64,000 nucleotides of DNA from Marinobacterium_A aestuariivivens. GTDB taxonomy: Bacteria > Pseudomonadota > Gammaproteobacteria > Pseudomonadales > Balneatricaceae. The DNA lies in assembly GCF_042661465.1 (NCBI RefSeq), contig NZ_JBHSWE010000001.1, positions 5,084,001 to 5,148,000 on the forward strand. The letters run 5' to 3'. Below, piece after piece: positions 1 to 7,637 of the stretch. Numbering within the stretch: position 1 is the first letter of the stretch; each line of letters starts with the position of its first letter. The notes beneath the pieces were generated by a model that saw only the letters and a list, made by a program, of their open reading frames with translations, did not search any database and was not told the DNA's origin. The position numbers and the translations under genes were made by a program.

Positions 1-165
1 CACAGGGACGAAATACAAAACCAATCCACAAGAAAACAGGCAAGGATGTGTAGGTGTTCTAGTTGGTGCTACTTGGACGCTATGGACGGTGCCGCCACAA
101 TGCCCCCAAAGCGCACCTGGTTTAAATCGCCGGTGTACAGCTATTTCGCACCGGCTCCGCTAAAC

Positions 166-435
166 CTATTTACCCTGTGTCCGCTCCGGATGTGTCGCCA
201 CGAAATGCACCAGTACCTTGCGCAACGCATCCGCATGTTGGTGGTTACCCTGCCTCTGGGCTTTCTTGATGTCATCCAGAATGATGCTCTTGATCCGGCG
301 TTCCTGCCGGTGCGTGATGAGGTACTGCCCCAATGCCATCGCTGCGATGGGTTCCAGGTGTTCGTGTTCGGCGATGGCTTCGATTTCCTCCTCCGACAAT
401 CCGCACATGTCGAGGCACTCTTGATAGGTCAACAT
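166..435 (-). CDS. Small conserved hypothetical protein (paralogue A)
   Basis: 89-residue acidic protein starting MLTYQECLDMCGLSEEE. I do not recognise a named domain. It looks largely helical, with a Cys at position 11 and an EAIAEHEHLEP segment rich in charged residues and histidines. The start is firm: a near-perfect AAGGAGG ribosome-binding site lies just upstream on the minus strand. It is a close paralogue (most residues identical, no gaps until the C-terminus) of the 91-aa protein at 5332-5607. The two copies bracket the region holding the leader peptides and the toxin-antitoxin pair. No function can be assigned. No signal peptide or membrane segment is visible, so it is probably cytoplasmic. 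Confidence 0.75.
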   Translation of the reverse strand: MLTYQECLDMCGLSEEEIEAIAEHEHLEPIAAMALGQYLITHRQERRIKSIILDDIKKAQRQGNHQHADALRKVLVHFVATHPERTQGK

Positions 436-655
436 TGTTTGCCTCCTTCAGCTGCTTCAAGGCGTCCTGAGCCTGACATTTCCCGTCCCTGCTATCAGTC
501 TACGCGATGCAGACGAAGCGGGCCGTATATCTGGATTGACTTGTGTTCAAGAGGCTCGAGGGGTGGCTGCCACGTATCCAAGGTACAGGTTGGGTGGACC
601 TGGCCCGCTTCGGATGGGCTTTGCCCCGCGGGCAGGAGAACAGGACAGTTGGCGA

Positions 656-2407
656 TTACCGGTCTTTAAGCTGGTCTGCGAACGGATCCGATGAGGCCAA
701 CAACAGGCTCAACTGTTGCGCCTCCACCGGTCGGTGGAAGTAGTATCCCTGAACTAGCGGACACCCGGCTTGTTTCACGAATGCCATCTGCTCCCGGGTT
801 TCCACCCCTTCTGCCACCACCGTCAACCCCAGATGCTGCGCGATTGAGATCACGGATCGAACAATGGCGATACTGTCCTTCCCCTGGGGCAAATCCTCGA
901 CAAACTCCCGGTCGATCTTCAAGGCGTCCACCGGAAATCGCTTGAGATAGCTCAGGCTGGAGTAGCCTGTCCCGAAGTCATCGAGGGATATCCGGATACC
1001 GGCATCGGAAAGCGTGTGGATGATCCTCCATGTCTCGTCCTGATCGTGCAGCAGTGCGGATTCTGTTATCTCTATTTCCAGGGATGCCGGCGCCATTTCG
1101 TGTGCATTCAGCGCGCTGGTGATCAACAGCGGCAGATTCCGCTGCCGGAACTGAAAGGGTGAAACATTGATGGCCATGCGTGGCGTAATTTGCGCCCCCA
1201 GGTCGGACACCCAGGCTTTGTGCTGTCGGCATGCTTCCGTTAATGCCCACTGGCCGATCGGCAATATCAGCCCCGACTCCTCCGCGATCGGAATAAACTC
1301 CGGAGGAGGGACCGGGCCGAACTCGGGGTCTGTCCAACGTATCAGAGCTTCCACCGCCACGATTTCGCCACTGCGCAGATCGACCTGGGGCTGATAGTGC
1401 AAAGCGAACTCCCCATGCTCAGTGGCTCGGCGCAACGCCCTTTCCATCCGAGTGCGCTGATGCATCTTCTCGCGCATCTTGGGGTCGAATAGCTCCAGGG
1501 TTTTGCCCCCACCTTGCTTGGCATGATGCATCGCCAGACTGGCACTTCGTTGTAACTGGTCGATATTGTCTCCATGCAGAGGCGAGACACTGACCCCTGC
1601 ACTTGCGCCAATACAGAGGTCGTATCCCGAAACGGAATATGGCCCCTGGAAACAGGTAAAAATGCTCTGCACCGAATCGTTGAGCGCCTGCTGGTCACCT
1701 ATGTCAGGTATGACGACAGCGAAATCGTCACCGGCAAGGCGCGCCACCAGGTTATCGGGTCCGGCGCACTCGGTTAGCCGCCGGGCTACGTCTCGCAGTA
1801 GCTGGTCACCTGCATCGCTGCCAAAGCCGTGGTTGATCTCGCGGAACCCGTCCAGGTTGATATGCATGATTCCCGTCATACGACCGTTATCTGCTCCACG
1901 AGCGATGGCCTGATGCAGATGCCGCATATACAGTGCCCGATTCGGCAATGAGGTCACCTCATCATACTTGGTGAGGTAGTCCAGCTGAGCTTCCACTTCG
2001 CGCCGCTTGCGCCTGTTTTCCGACTCCCGCAACTCACGAGGGATCGCCGCATGCAGGCGCTTCAAGCTGCCCTTGACGATATAGTCCTGTGCCCCTTCCT
2101 TGACGGCCTGGACCGCCTTGTCTTCCCCCAGGGTGCCGGACACAAAGATGAAGGGAATATCTGCATTGTGTTGCCGGACCAGTTTGAGCGCCTCCAAACC
2201 GTCAAAAGCAGGCATCGTGAAATCCGAGAATACAACCTGCCAACCCATCCGCACATCGTTGAGGGCTTCAATCAAGTCGGCCATATTATCGACGCAGCGG
2301 TAACACACCTTGTAGCCAATATGCTGAAGCTCGCGCACCAGCATGATCACGTCATCCTCGGTGTCCTCGATGATCAGTGCCACCAATGTCGACTTATCCA
2401 TACCCAT
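656..2407 (-). CDS. Response regulator with GGDEF and EAL domains (c-di-GMP turnover)
   Basis: Three-domain signalling protein of about 583 aa. An N-terminal receiver (about residues 8-125) has the acidic pocket IIEDTEDD, the phosphoacceptor Asp in DFTMPAFDG and a conserved Lys. A GGDEF domain (about 140-300) follows, then an EAL domain (about 320-575). The GGDEF signature reads AGDDF instead of GG[D/E]EF, so cyclase activity is doubtful. The EAL domain keeps EAL in VEALIRW, the Asn of NVSPF, EITES, the DDFGTG pair, the Lys of LKID, AEGVET and QGYYF. It is therefore probably a c-di-GMP phosphodiesterase controlled by phosphorylation. I prefer the ATG at 2407, which has AAGGGA six bases upstream, over the in-frame GTG at 2428. 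No partner histidine kinase is adjacent. Confidence 0.93.
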   Translation of the reverse strand: MGMDKSTLVALIIEDTEDDVIMLVRELQHIGYKVCYRCVDNMADLIEALNDVRMGWQVVFSDFTMPAFDGLEALKLVRQHNADIPFIFVSGTLGEDKAVQAVKEGAQDYIVKGSLKRLHAAIPRELRESENRRKRREVEAQLDYLTKYDEVTSLPNRALYMRHLHQAIARGADNGRMTGIMHINLDGFREINHGFGSDAGDQLLRDVARRLTECAGPDNLVARLAGDDFAVVIPDIGDQQALNDSVQSIFTCFQGPYSVSGYDLCIGASAGVSVSPLHGDNIDQLQRSASLAMHHAKQGGGKTLELFDPKMREKMHQRTRMERALRRATEHGEFALHYQPQVDLRSGEIVAVEALIRWTDPEFGPVPPPEFIPIAEESGLILPIGQWALTEACRQHKAWVSDLGAQITPRMAINVSPFQFRQRNLPLLITSALNAHEMAPASLEIEITESALLHDQDETWRIIHTLSDAGIRISLDDFGTGYSSLSYLKRFPVDALKIDREFVEDLPQGKDSIAIVRSVISIAQHLGLTVVAEGVETREQMAFVKQAGCPLVQGYYFHRPVEAQQLSLLLASSDPFADQLKDR

Positions 2408-2935
2408 ACCAAGTCCCTTTAAATTCACATCTCGGGGTCAACCGCTTTGCATGCACAGGTACCGCTGTGGTGAAGTCGCTATCGGACCGGTCTCAATGCA
2501 GACCGGCTGCTTAAATAGCTGCAGGCTATCAATAAACACCTCCCAATATCTAATCTCGCCTTTTTGGCAGACTATTCAATCGTTTCAGTGTATAAGGGTG
2601 TCGCCATTTCGCTACCGCAATACACAATTATTTCATGGCTTCGAAATATTGATCGCCGTGTATAAGCGTGAACAGAAACTCGAAGCCTCCCCTCTCCTTC
2701 TCCTTCTGCGACAAAGACCGCAACCCCGACCTCCAAGGCCATCGCGCCGGACGGCATTCAGCAAGGCTTGAAAGCCGGGATGGACGCGTGGATGGCACGG
2801 AACCGCCGGGCACACACCTCCGAACCCGCCATAGTCTTGAAGCGGTTACGCAGGACAGCATATAGAGCCTGGGTCACGTGCTACATAGCGAACTGGAAGG
2901 CGGCTGGTTCCTGCTGCAAGGTTTCGGTCACGCGC
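2408..2935. other. Intergenic stretch without a convincing gene
   Basis: About 530 bases between the c-di-GMP regulator and the next small gene. The first 250 bases are A+T-richer than the surroundings and probably carry the promoter of the minus-strand regulator. A 13-base direct repeat, GTGTATAAG(G/C)GTG, occurs at about 2589 and again at about 2659, 70 bases apart. Several open frames of 60-77 codons exist on both strands, including one at 2768-2962 reading KAGMDAWMARNRRAHTSEPA. None has a clear ribosome-binding site or a recognisable family, so none is called. Confidence 0.4.
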
Positions 2936-3205
2936 TCAGGGGGAAATTGCGTCATTGCCTGACCGACCTGCTGCGCCGGGTCGGTGAAGGCTATCAAACA
3001 GGGTGAGTTCCCAAAACCCCATTGTCGTATCATGCCGCAGGATATAGATATTGCCAGCCGGGTCGCTCACCTTAAAATAGGCATGCTCGGGGGCCAGCCA
3101 TCGGTCGAGAATCTCGTTGACGTCGACAGGGCGCCGTCCGAGATATAAACGGCGCGGTTCCTGTTCTCCCTTATAGCCGGCATAACATTCGACACGAATA
3201 TGCAT
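2936..3205 (-). CDS. Small conserved hypothetical protein
   Basis: 89-residue protein beginning MHIRVECYAGYKGE. The core (residues 1-75) reads as a compact beta-rich fold: an RVECYAGYKGEQEPRR strand, LDRWLAPEHAYFKV, then YILRHD and WELTLFD. I recall similar short proteins of this pattern in many bacteria without an assigned function. The open frame extends upstream, but the ATG at 3205 is preceded by GGGGGAG, and the residues before it look like non-coding Arg/Ser-rich translation. It follows the two VRGG-leader genes on the same strand with a 133-base gap. No signal peptide or membrane segment is visible. Confidence 0.7.
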   Translation of the reverse strand: MHIRVECYAGYKGEQEPRRLYLGRRPVDVNEILDRWLAPEHAYFKVSDPAGNIYILRHDTTMGFWELTLFDSLHRPGAAGRSGNDAISP

Positions 3206-3338
3206 GCGCTCCCCCAGTGTGCTCTGAACGTAAGACCGACGGGCGGCTGGAAAAGTGCAGCGGGCAAGTGGAGAGAACCGGAACCCGGTCAAACCCGGCC
3301 AGGAAGGCGTCCGCTGCCATTCCCGGTCGGGTACCGCG

Positions 3339-3602
3339 TCAGAACTGAAAGACCGTATTGCTATTGGTCTGACTGACGTTCTGGCTGTTGACCACAATGT
3401 TGAGCTGATTCGACACGTTGGTCAGGCTCTTCTTGTTGAACAGGTGTCCAGGCAGGATCACGGCCGGGCCATGGCCCTTCGGCCCGGGGCCGAAGTGATG
3501 TGCCTGCTTGTTGGCAAAGATCGCCATCCCGCCCCGCACCTGGGTCATGGCCTGGGCGTCCAGCTGATCGTTTTTGTCGAGGTCGTTGATGAGAAGTGAC
3601 AT
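3339..3602 (-). CDS. Double-glycine leader small protein (paralogue 2)
   Basis: 87 aa. The first 25 residues resemble a bacteriocin/RiPP-type leader: INDL at positions 5-8, LD at 14-15, an Ala at 18 and VRGG at 22-25. Cleavage after GG would release a 62-residue product with a His/Gly/Pro-rich first half and an Asn/Gln/Ser-rich tail (SNQLNIVV, QNVSQTNSNTV). It has no cysteine, so it is unlikely to be lanthipeptide-like. It is the second gene of a pair with 3651-3905. The leader spacing is identical in both and the tails are alike. A good AGGAG lies upstream of the ATG, and a GGGGC/GCCCC hairpin (3634-3647) lies in the 48-base gap between the two genes. No maturation enzyme or C39-type exporter is nearby. 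Role unknown: bacteriocin-like peptide, or secreted adhesive or amyloid-like protein. Confidence 0.8.
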   Translation of the reverse strand: MSLLINDLDKNDQLDAQAMTQVRGGMAIFANKQAHHFGPGPKGHGPAVILPGHLFNKKSLTNVSNQLNIVVNSQNVSQTNSNTVFQF

Positions 3603-3650
3603 GGTGAAGCTCCTGAGAATGGTGAGTGCCGCGGGGGCTCTCGCCCCTGG

Positions 3651-3905
3651 TTAATCCGACTGAGTCCGCCGGTTACATCGCCCACATGAGGGGGCGCCCT
3701 GGCTCACGGTGTTCGCGTTGCCCTGATATACACCGGCACTGCCGACCGCAATGTTGAGCTGTTCACTGATATTGGTCAGCTCCTTGATGTTGGTGAAGCT
3801 CGGACCGAAATAGGCAGGCTTGTACATGTAGCCGCCACGGACGCGGGTCAGGGCCTTGGAATCCAGGGTCTTGCTTTCGTGCAGGTCGTTGATGGCAATA
3901 GTCAT
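3651..3905 (-). CDS. Double-glycine leader small protein (paralogue 1)
   Basis: 84 aa, first gene of the pair. The leader (residues 1-25) has INDL at 5-8, LD at 14-15, an Ala at 18 and VRGG at 22-25, exactly the spacing seen in the neighbour at 3339-3602. The predicted 59-residue product starts YMYKPAYFGPSF and contains LTNISEQLNIAVGSAGVYQGNANTVSQ-type sequence. Its Q-x-N-x-A and Q-x-N-x-N spacing loosely recalls curlin repeats (inference only). It then ends with two cysteines in CGRC. The ATG is preceded by GGAGA. About 70 bases upstream is a candidate sigma-54 promoter (3976-3991). The two genes are probably co-transcribed. The leader type is well supported; the function is not. Confidence 0.82.
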   Translation of the reverse strand: MTIAINDLHESKTLDSKALTRVRGGYMYKPAYFGPSFTNIKELTNISEQLNIAVGSAGVYQGNANTVSQGAPSCGRCNRRTQSD

Positions 3906-3975
3906 GGCTGTATCTCCGGTTGTTCAGGTTGGTGAGAGCGGAAGTCACCGTTGTTGTTCGCTCTGACCGGTATAC

Positions 3976-3991
3976 AGCGAACTCTGTGCCA
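3976..3991 (-). promoter_or_regulatory. Candidate sigma-54 (RpoN) promoter
   Basis: On the minus strand the sequence is TGGCACAGAGTTCGCT. It has a perfect -24 box (TGGCAC) and GC at the -12 position with the obligatory GG-N10-GC spacing. The -12 box is TCGC rather than TTGC. It would start transcription near 3965 and give a leader of about 60 bases before the first VRGG gene. The DNA upstream (4000-4200) is A+T-rich, as expected for IHF or activator binding. Confidence 0.45.
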
Positions 3992-4031
3992 ATCTTGTAT
4001 TTGCCATCCCATAAATCCATTAATGCCTTGT

Positions 4032-4053
4032 TCTAAATGGAAAAATATTTAGA
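4032..4053. promoter_or_regulatory. Inverted repeat upstream of the leader-peptide promoter
   Basis: TCTAAAT and ATTTAGA form a perfect 7-base dyad with an 8-base spacer, 40-60 bases upstream of the candidate sigma-54 promoter. The placement would suit an activator site, but the protein is unknown. The rest of 3906-4223 is A+T-rich and holds no gene. Confidence 0.35.
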
Positions 4054-4223
4054 CGACAGCGGAAATGGTGAACCATGATCCCGGGTTTTCTCCCATGAAA
4101 GTTCCTTTATGGAAAACGTATTTTTCGACAGCTGTTGGCATATATCGAACAATTATCGATCACTGGCACAGTAATCGTTTTAAACCGGGATACTTTCGGC
4201 ATTTGCAGCACAAACAAGAAGGT

Positions 4224-4784
4224 CTAGAACGCTTGTGCCCACTCGGGCAAGGGATCCATATGGAGGGTCCGCAGCCCTCCCCGTATGGTCAAAACAGGCA
4301 GAAAAGGCTGGTCCAGCCGGGAGTTGTCCAGGGCACGCACCTGGTCGCAGAGCGGGATGGCCAGGCGGACATGGTCCAGCATACGGGGGATCCGCGCGAG
4401 CACTTTCTCGTCGGGTACCCGGTGCCCGCCGTCGATGACGCGCTGCGCGATTCGCGCACGGTTCAGCGCACTATTGCCGACATGAATCACGACGAGGATG
4501 ACCTGATAGCCGAAAGCTTTGGCCCGGGCAATGAAATCGATCTTGGACGGATGGGAAAATACGGTTTCGAAACAGAAGCTGTCACCGCTTTCCAGGTGCT
4601 CATTGCGCAGGTTTTCGGCAAGTTTTGCCGCTTGGTAGCTCATGGCCTCGGGGTTGTCCGGATACAGGTCCCGGGCAATCAGGTCGGCGTTGATGAACGG
4701 CATGCCGAGTGGTTTCAGAACCCGATCGTAAAAGGTGCTCTTGCCTGCGCCGTTGCCGCCGACCAGCATCCACAACTGCTTCAT
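4224..4784 (-). CDS. Zeta-toxin-like P-loop kinase (toxin of a TA pair)
   Basis: 186-aa P-loop protein with Walker A GGNGAGKST at residues 9-17, an early FINADLIARD segment and the FETVFSHPSK motif. These are typical of zeta-toxin-family kinases (COG4185-type 'predicted ABC-type ATPases'). Family members phosphorylate UDP-N-acetylglucosamine or other small substrates. The substrate here is not known. The ATG overlaps the stop codon of the upstream ParD-like gene (ATGA, 4781-4784), which indicates translational coupling as in toxin-antitoxin operons. The length is normal for the compact members that lack extra domains. It could also be a non-toxic kinase of the same fold. Confidence 0.82.
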   Translation of the reverse strand: MKQLWMLVGGNGAGKSTFYDRVLKPLGMPFINADLIARDLYPDNPEAMSYQAAKLAENLRNEHLESGDSFCFETVFSHPSKIDFIARAKAFGYQVILVVIHVGNSALNRARIAQRVIDGGHRVPDEKVLARIPRMLDHVRLAIPLCDQVRALDNSRLDQPFLPVLTIRGGLRTLHMDPLPEWAQAF

Positions 4785-5188
4785 GCTTGCCGGGGCTCGA
4801 AGCGACCCTCTTTGAACTCACCGACAACGACCCTTCCATCAGGGTGCACCTGTTCCAGAAGACCGGTATGTTCGCGGGATGCCTGATATCGAAGGCTGCC
4901 ACTGGCAATGGCTTCCTGCAGGGCACCGGACCGGCGCTGCTGATCCAGGGTGGCGAACAGGGCGTCGGGATCGATCGTGACGGGTTGTGTCTTCTCTACC
5001 GCCAGTTTCGCCAGACCCGCCTGGACCTCCAGCAGGGTTTCCGGCGTAATGACCCGGGCCACCTTCCGCCCCAGGTCCGCCCAGTACTCTATCTGCTCGG
5101 CGGCACTGCGATGCAGGGTGCTGCCCGCCAGGGCGGCCGCTTCCATCAGGCCGCTGTCCAGTCTTACGGGTGAGGACGCTTTAGCCAT
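4781..5188 (-). CDS. ParD-like antitoxin
   Basis: 135 aa. The N-terminal 50 residues (PVRLDSGLMEAAALAG, HRSAAEQIEYWADLGRKV) match the ParD-like ribbon-helix-helix family found upstream of zeta-like ATPases. In that fold the first strand and two helices bind DNA as a dimer. The C-terminal half (HTGLLEQVHPDGRVVVGEFKEGRF) would bind the partner. The start at 5188 is chosen because AGAGG lies upstream and the ribbon-helix-helix begins within ten residues. The open frame runs further upstream, but through the operator. A perfect 19-base palindrome 36 bases upstream supports autoregulation. The gene overlaps the toxin gene by four bases. Confidence 0.82.
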   Translation of the reverse strand: MAKASSPVRLDSGLMEAAALAGSTLHRSAAEQIEYWADLGRKVARVITPETLLEVQAGLAKLAVEKTQPVTIDPDALFATLDQQRRSGALQEAIASGSLRYQASREHTGLLEQVHPDGRVVVGEFKEGRFEPRQA

Positions 5189-5224
5189 GGCATGACCTCT
5201 TCGGGCTGGTTGAGATGTCCGAAA

Positions 5225-5243
5225 TTGTAGCAGACTGCTACAA
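5225..5243. promoter_or_regulatory. Palindromic operator of the toxin-antitoxin operon
   Basis: TTGTAGCAGACTGCTACAA is a perfect inverted repeat: two 9-base arms around one central A. On the minus strand it includes TACAAT, a good -10 hexamer, so repressor binding would block the promoter. It lies 36 bases from the antitoxin ATG. Most likely the binding site of the ParD-like protein. Confidence 0.7.
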
Positions 5244-5331
5244 AATAGGCATCCTTCTCCAGGCCCTGCTGCCATATCAGGCCTACAGAGTCCCGGTGCC
5301 ATGCATCTTCTCGGCACTGCGCCGATGTCCT

Positions 5332-5607
5332 TTATCCGGATGTTCCCCTGTCACGTTCAGGATGCGTCGCGAGGAAGTGTTTCAGCACCTTGCGCAGGGC
5401 CTCGGCGTGCCGCTGGTTCCCCTTGTCCTCCGCCCGCTGGATGTCATCCAGTATGATGCGCTTGATCCGACTTTCTTCCTGATGAGTGACCAGGTACTGT
5501 CCCAGCGCCATCGCAATGATCGGCTCCAGATGTTCATGTTCGGCGATGGCCTCGATTTCGTCCTCCGAAAGGCCACACAAATCGAGGCATTCCTGATAGG
5601 TCAACAT
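5332..5607 (-). CDS. Small conserved hypothetical protein (paralogue B)
   Basis: 91-residue protein starting MLTYQECLDLCGLSEDE, a close paralogue of the 89-aa protein at 166-435. Conserved features are the Cys pair region (ECLD-CGLSE), EAIAEHEHLEPI, ALGQYL-TH and RIK-IILDDI. The tail ends DRGTSG. The ATG at 5607 has a strong AGGAGAGGGG upstream. The longer frame starting at 5766 is rejected because its extra residues are not conserved in the paralogue. Function unknown. It is separated from the antitoxin gene by an intergenic region carrying the TA operator and reads in the same direction. Confidence 0.77.
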   Translation of the reverse strand: MLTYQECLDLCGLSEDEIEAIAEHEHLEPIIAMALGQYLVTHQEESRIKRIILDDIQRAEDKGNQRHAEALRKVLKHFLATHPERDRGTSG

Positions 5608-5792
5608 GATTGAAGTCCCCTCTCCTTTGCTTGAAAGGGCATCCCGGGCCCGAAGTACGTCTCTCCCTGCTCTTTGAGTGTAACCAAAGGAAATGACGGA
5701 GTTTTGAGCCTGATCATTGATTGGGTAACAAGTTGGCGATCCGGCTGCCCTGCGATTCAGGTCCATTGGCCGGCGAACCTGGCCCGCTGCCG

Positions 5793-6575
5793 TCAGGGCG
5801 CCGCCTGGCAGCGTTCGGCAATCTCCTGTGCAGCGGCGCGCAACGTTTCGAGGTGGCGAGCGGCAAAGTCGCTCTCGCTGAGATAGTCCCTGACCCAGAG
5901 GAGGTTGAGGCAGGCCTGGACCCGGCCTGCGAAGATGACGGGCACCGCGATCGCCCTCAACCCGTCGTCCGGACGGCTTTCCCCGTAATAGTCGGGATGG
6001 CGGACGCCGTACCCCTGCCTTCGGGTCTGTTCGATCATGCGCCTTATGCCTTCCTCGGTCATCACTTCGGGGCTTTGCTCCAGTGCCCGCGCAATCAGCA
6101 GCTCCCGCTCATCATCCGGGCAGTAGGCCAGATAGGCCCTGGCAGCGGCCGACAGCAGCATGCTGACCTGGGTACTGAGCTTGCCGCGGTAGAGCGAAAT
6201 CGGGCTGCAGGAGCGCGAACTTTCGACGATGCGCATGCCCGTACCGACACGCACGAAGAGGTCGGAGGGCCAGCGAACCTGGTCGGTCAGGCGTCGCATC
6301 ACCGGTGCCGCGATGTCGCACAGGCGCCAGCTGTGGCGCGGGAGTTCGTAGTCGGTTTCGAGGGGCAGCAATACCGCGGAACGGTAAAGACCATCGGCCA
6401 GGCTTTTGCGGACCAGCCGCTGCTCGACCAGGGTGGTCAATAGCCTTCTGACCGTCGTTTTCGGCAGGTCGACGGCGCGCGCCAGTTGACTGAGCGTGGC
6501 GCCATCGAGCTGGTCGAGGGCTTTCAGCAGCTGGATGCCGCGCTCGAGGGAACGGCTGGTTTCGGCATCCGACAT
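5793..6575 (-). CDS. IclR-family transcriptional regulator
   Basis: 260 aa, the usual length. The N-terminal winged helix-turn-helix (about residues 8-70) contains SLERGIQLLKALDQLDGATL and LPKTTVRRLLTTLVEQRLV. The rest is the IclR effector domain (about 80-255), with MLLSAAARAYLAYCPDDER, RRQGYGVRHPDYYGE and AIAVPVIFAGRVQACLNLLW. IclR proteins often control aromatic or dicarboxylate catabolism by binding a small acid. The neighbouring genes on the same strand (a secreted metallo-hydrolase and the copper oxidase operon) do not reveal the ligand. The 51-base gap to the next gene suggests separate promoters or a loose operon. Confidence 0.92.
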   Translation of the reverse strand: MSDAETSRSLERGIQLLKALDQLDGATLSQLARAVDLPKTTVRRLLTTLVEQRLVRKSLADGLYRSAVLLPLETDYELPRHSWRLCDIAAPVMRRLTDQVRWPSDLFVRVGTGMRIVESSRSCSPISLYRGKLSTQVSMLLSAAARAYLAYCPDDERELLIARALEQSPEVMTEEGIRRMIEQTRRQGYGVRHPDYYGESRPDDGLRAIAVPVIFAGRVQACLNLLWVRDYLSESDFAARHLETLRAAAQEIAERCQAAP

Positions 6576-6626
6576 CGGTTACCTCACAGACGTGGATCGG
6601 TCGAGGCCGCCGCCGGTTGGACGGCC

Positions 6627-7547
6627 CTACTCGAAAACATCCAGATCGCTGGCCAATACGACCTTGCCGTCATAGGCGGCCTGCACCTCGGACAGCGCTG
6701 TCTCGATCGGCGCACTGTAGTGAAGAATATGGGTCAGCACCAGCAGCCCCGGCTTGGCTTTATTGGCGAGACGCGCCAGTTCGCTGGTGCGGGTATGCGC
6801 CGCCGCATGGTATTGCTGCCAGTTCTCCGGCAGTTTAGACCAGCCTGCCTCGCTGATCACCTCGTGCACCAGGATATCGGCGCCCTTCGCCACCTCCGCC
6901 AGGGTATCGCTGTAGGTGGTATCGCCGGAAATCACCACCGTCTTGTCCGGGGTGGTCACACGATAGGCGAAGGACGGCTCGATATCGCCATGATTGACGT
7001 CGAATGCCTCGATCGTGACCTCGCCGTCCTGAATTTTCCAGCCACCCTTGTCGAACTCGTGGGTCTTGACCTGATAGAAGGTCGGGTTCTTGACCGGCTG
7101 CAGGCCGCTGGTACGCAGCTCGATATCGCGCTGCATCATGTCGTAATAGCCCTGCGTCATCGCATCCAGGCCCGAAGGGCCGTAGACACTCAGCTGATCG
7201 GTTCGACGCCACCAGTAGGTCGAGGCCAGCACCGGGTAGTCGAGGACATGGTCGCTGTGCAGGTGGGTGATGAAAAGGTGCTTGATGTTGGTCGGATACA
7301 GCGCTTCGATGCCCTTTTTCTGCGCGGCTTCAATCGCCCGGCGCACCATCCCGGCTCCGCTGTCGAACACATAGGCCTCGCCGTTGTAGATCACGGCAGT
7401 CGAGGGACCCGAGCGGTCCGCATCCGGCACCGGGGTACCGGTGCCGAGCATCACCACCTGCGTATCGGCCTGCACCGAGGCAACGCCAACGGCAATGCCG
7501 AGCAGGCCAGCGCGAACAAGGCGTGAAATCAGTTTTTTCGGGTTCAT
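6627..7547 (-). CDS. Exported metallo-beta-lactamase-fold hydrolase (RNase Z-like)
   Basis: 306 aa with an N-terminal signal peptide (KKLISRLVRAGLLGIAVGVASVQA). The mature part starts TQVVMLGTGTPVP. It has the zinc-binding motif THLHSDH, a GDTTYSD segment that supplies the next metal ligand, and a late HILHYS histidine. The overall order resembles RNase Z/arylsulfatase-type metallohydrolases, but export argues against tRNA processing. An esterase or sulfatase acting in the periplasm is more likely (inference). I choose the second ATG (7547) because AAGGA lies nine bases upstream. The first ATG at 7556 directly abuts that site. It lies on the same strand as the IclR gene and downstream of the cytochrome lipoprotein region. 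Confidence 0.85.
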   Translation of the reverse strand: MNPKKLISRLVRAGLLGIAVGVASVQADTQVVMLGTGTPVPDADRSGPSTAVIYNGEAYVFDSGAGMVRRAIEAAQKKGIEALYPTNIKHLFITHLHSDHVLDYPVLASTYWWRRTDQLSVYGPSGLDAMTQGYYDMMQRDIELRTSGLQPVKNPTFYQVKTHEFDKGGWKIQDGEVTIEAFDVNHGDIEPSFAYRVTTPDKTVVISGDTTYSDTLAEVAKGADILVHEVISEAGWSKLPENWQQYHAAAHTRTSELARLANKAKPGLLVLTHILHYSAPIETALSEVQAAYDGKVVLASDLDVFE

Positions 7548-7557
7548 GGCTGTCATT

Positions 7558-7637
7558 CCTTATTGTTGTTGATGTCACCGGGACGCCCCCGTACTGCCTC
7601 TGGCAAGGGTACGAACGCTGTTGGTTTCACAATAAGG
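7558..7637. repeat. Distant inverted repeat upstream of the metallo-hydrolase
   Basis: CCTTATTGT (7558-7566) and ACAATAAGG (7629-7637) are perfect 9-base arms separated by 62 bases, lying directly before the metallo-hydrolase start. The left arm contains its ribosome-binding site, so pairing in the transcript could hide the start. No gene is seen in the rest of 7557-7825. Confidence 0.3.

Noticed and set aside
46..669. Plus-strand open frame of 207 codons at the left end
   Set aside because: It covers the well-supported minus-strand gene 166-435 on the opposite strand and has no ribosome-binding site or domain.
2768..2962. Open frame reading KAGMDAWMARNRRAHTSEPA
   Set aside because: No ribosome-binding site and no continuing domain; probably chance or an old gene remnant.
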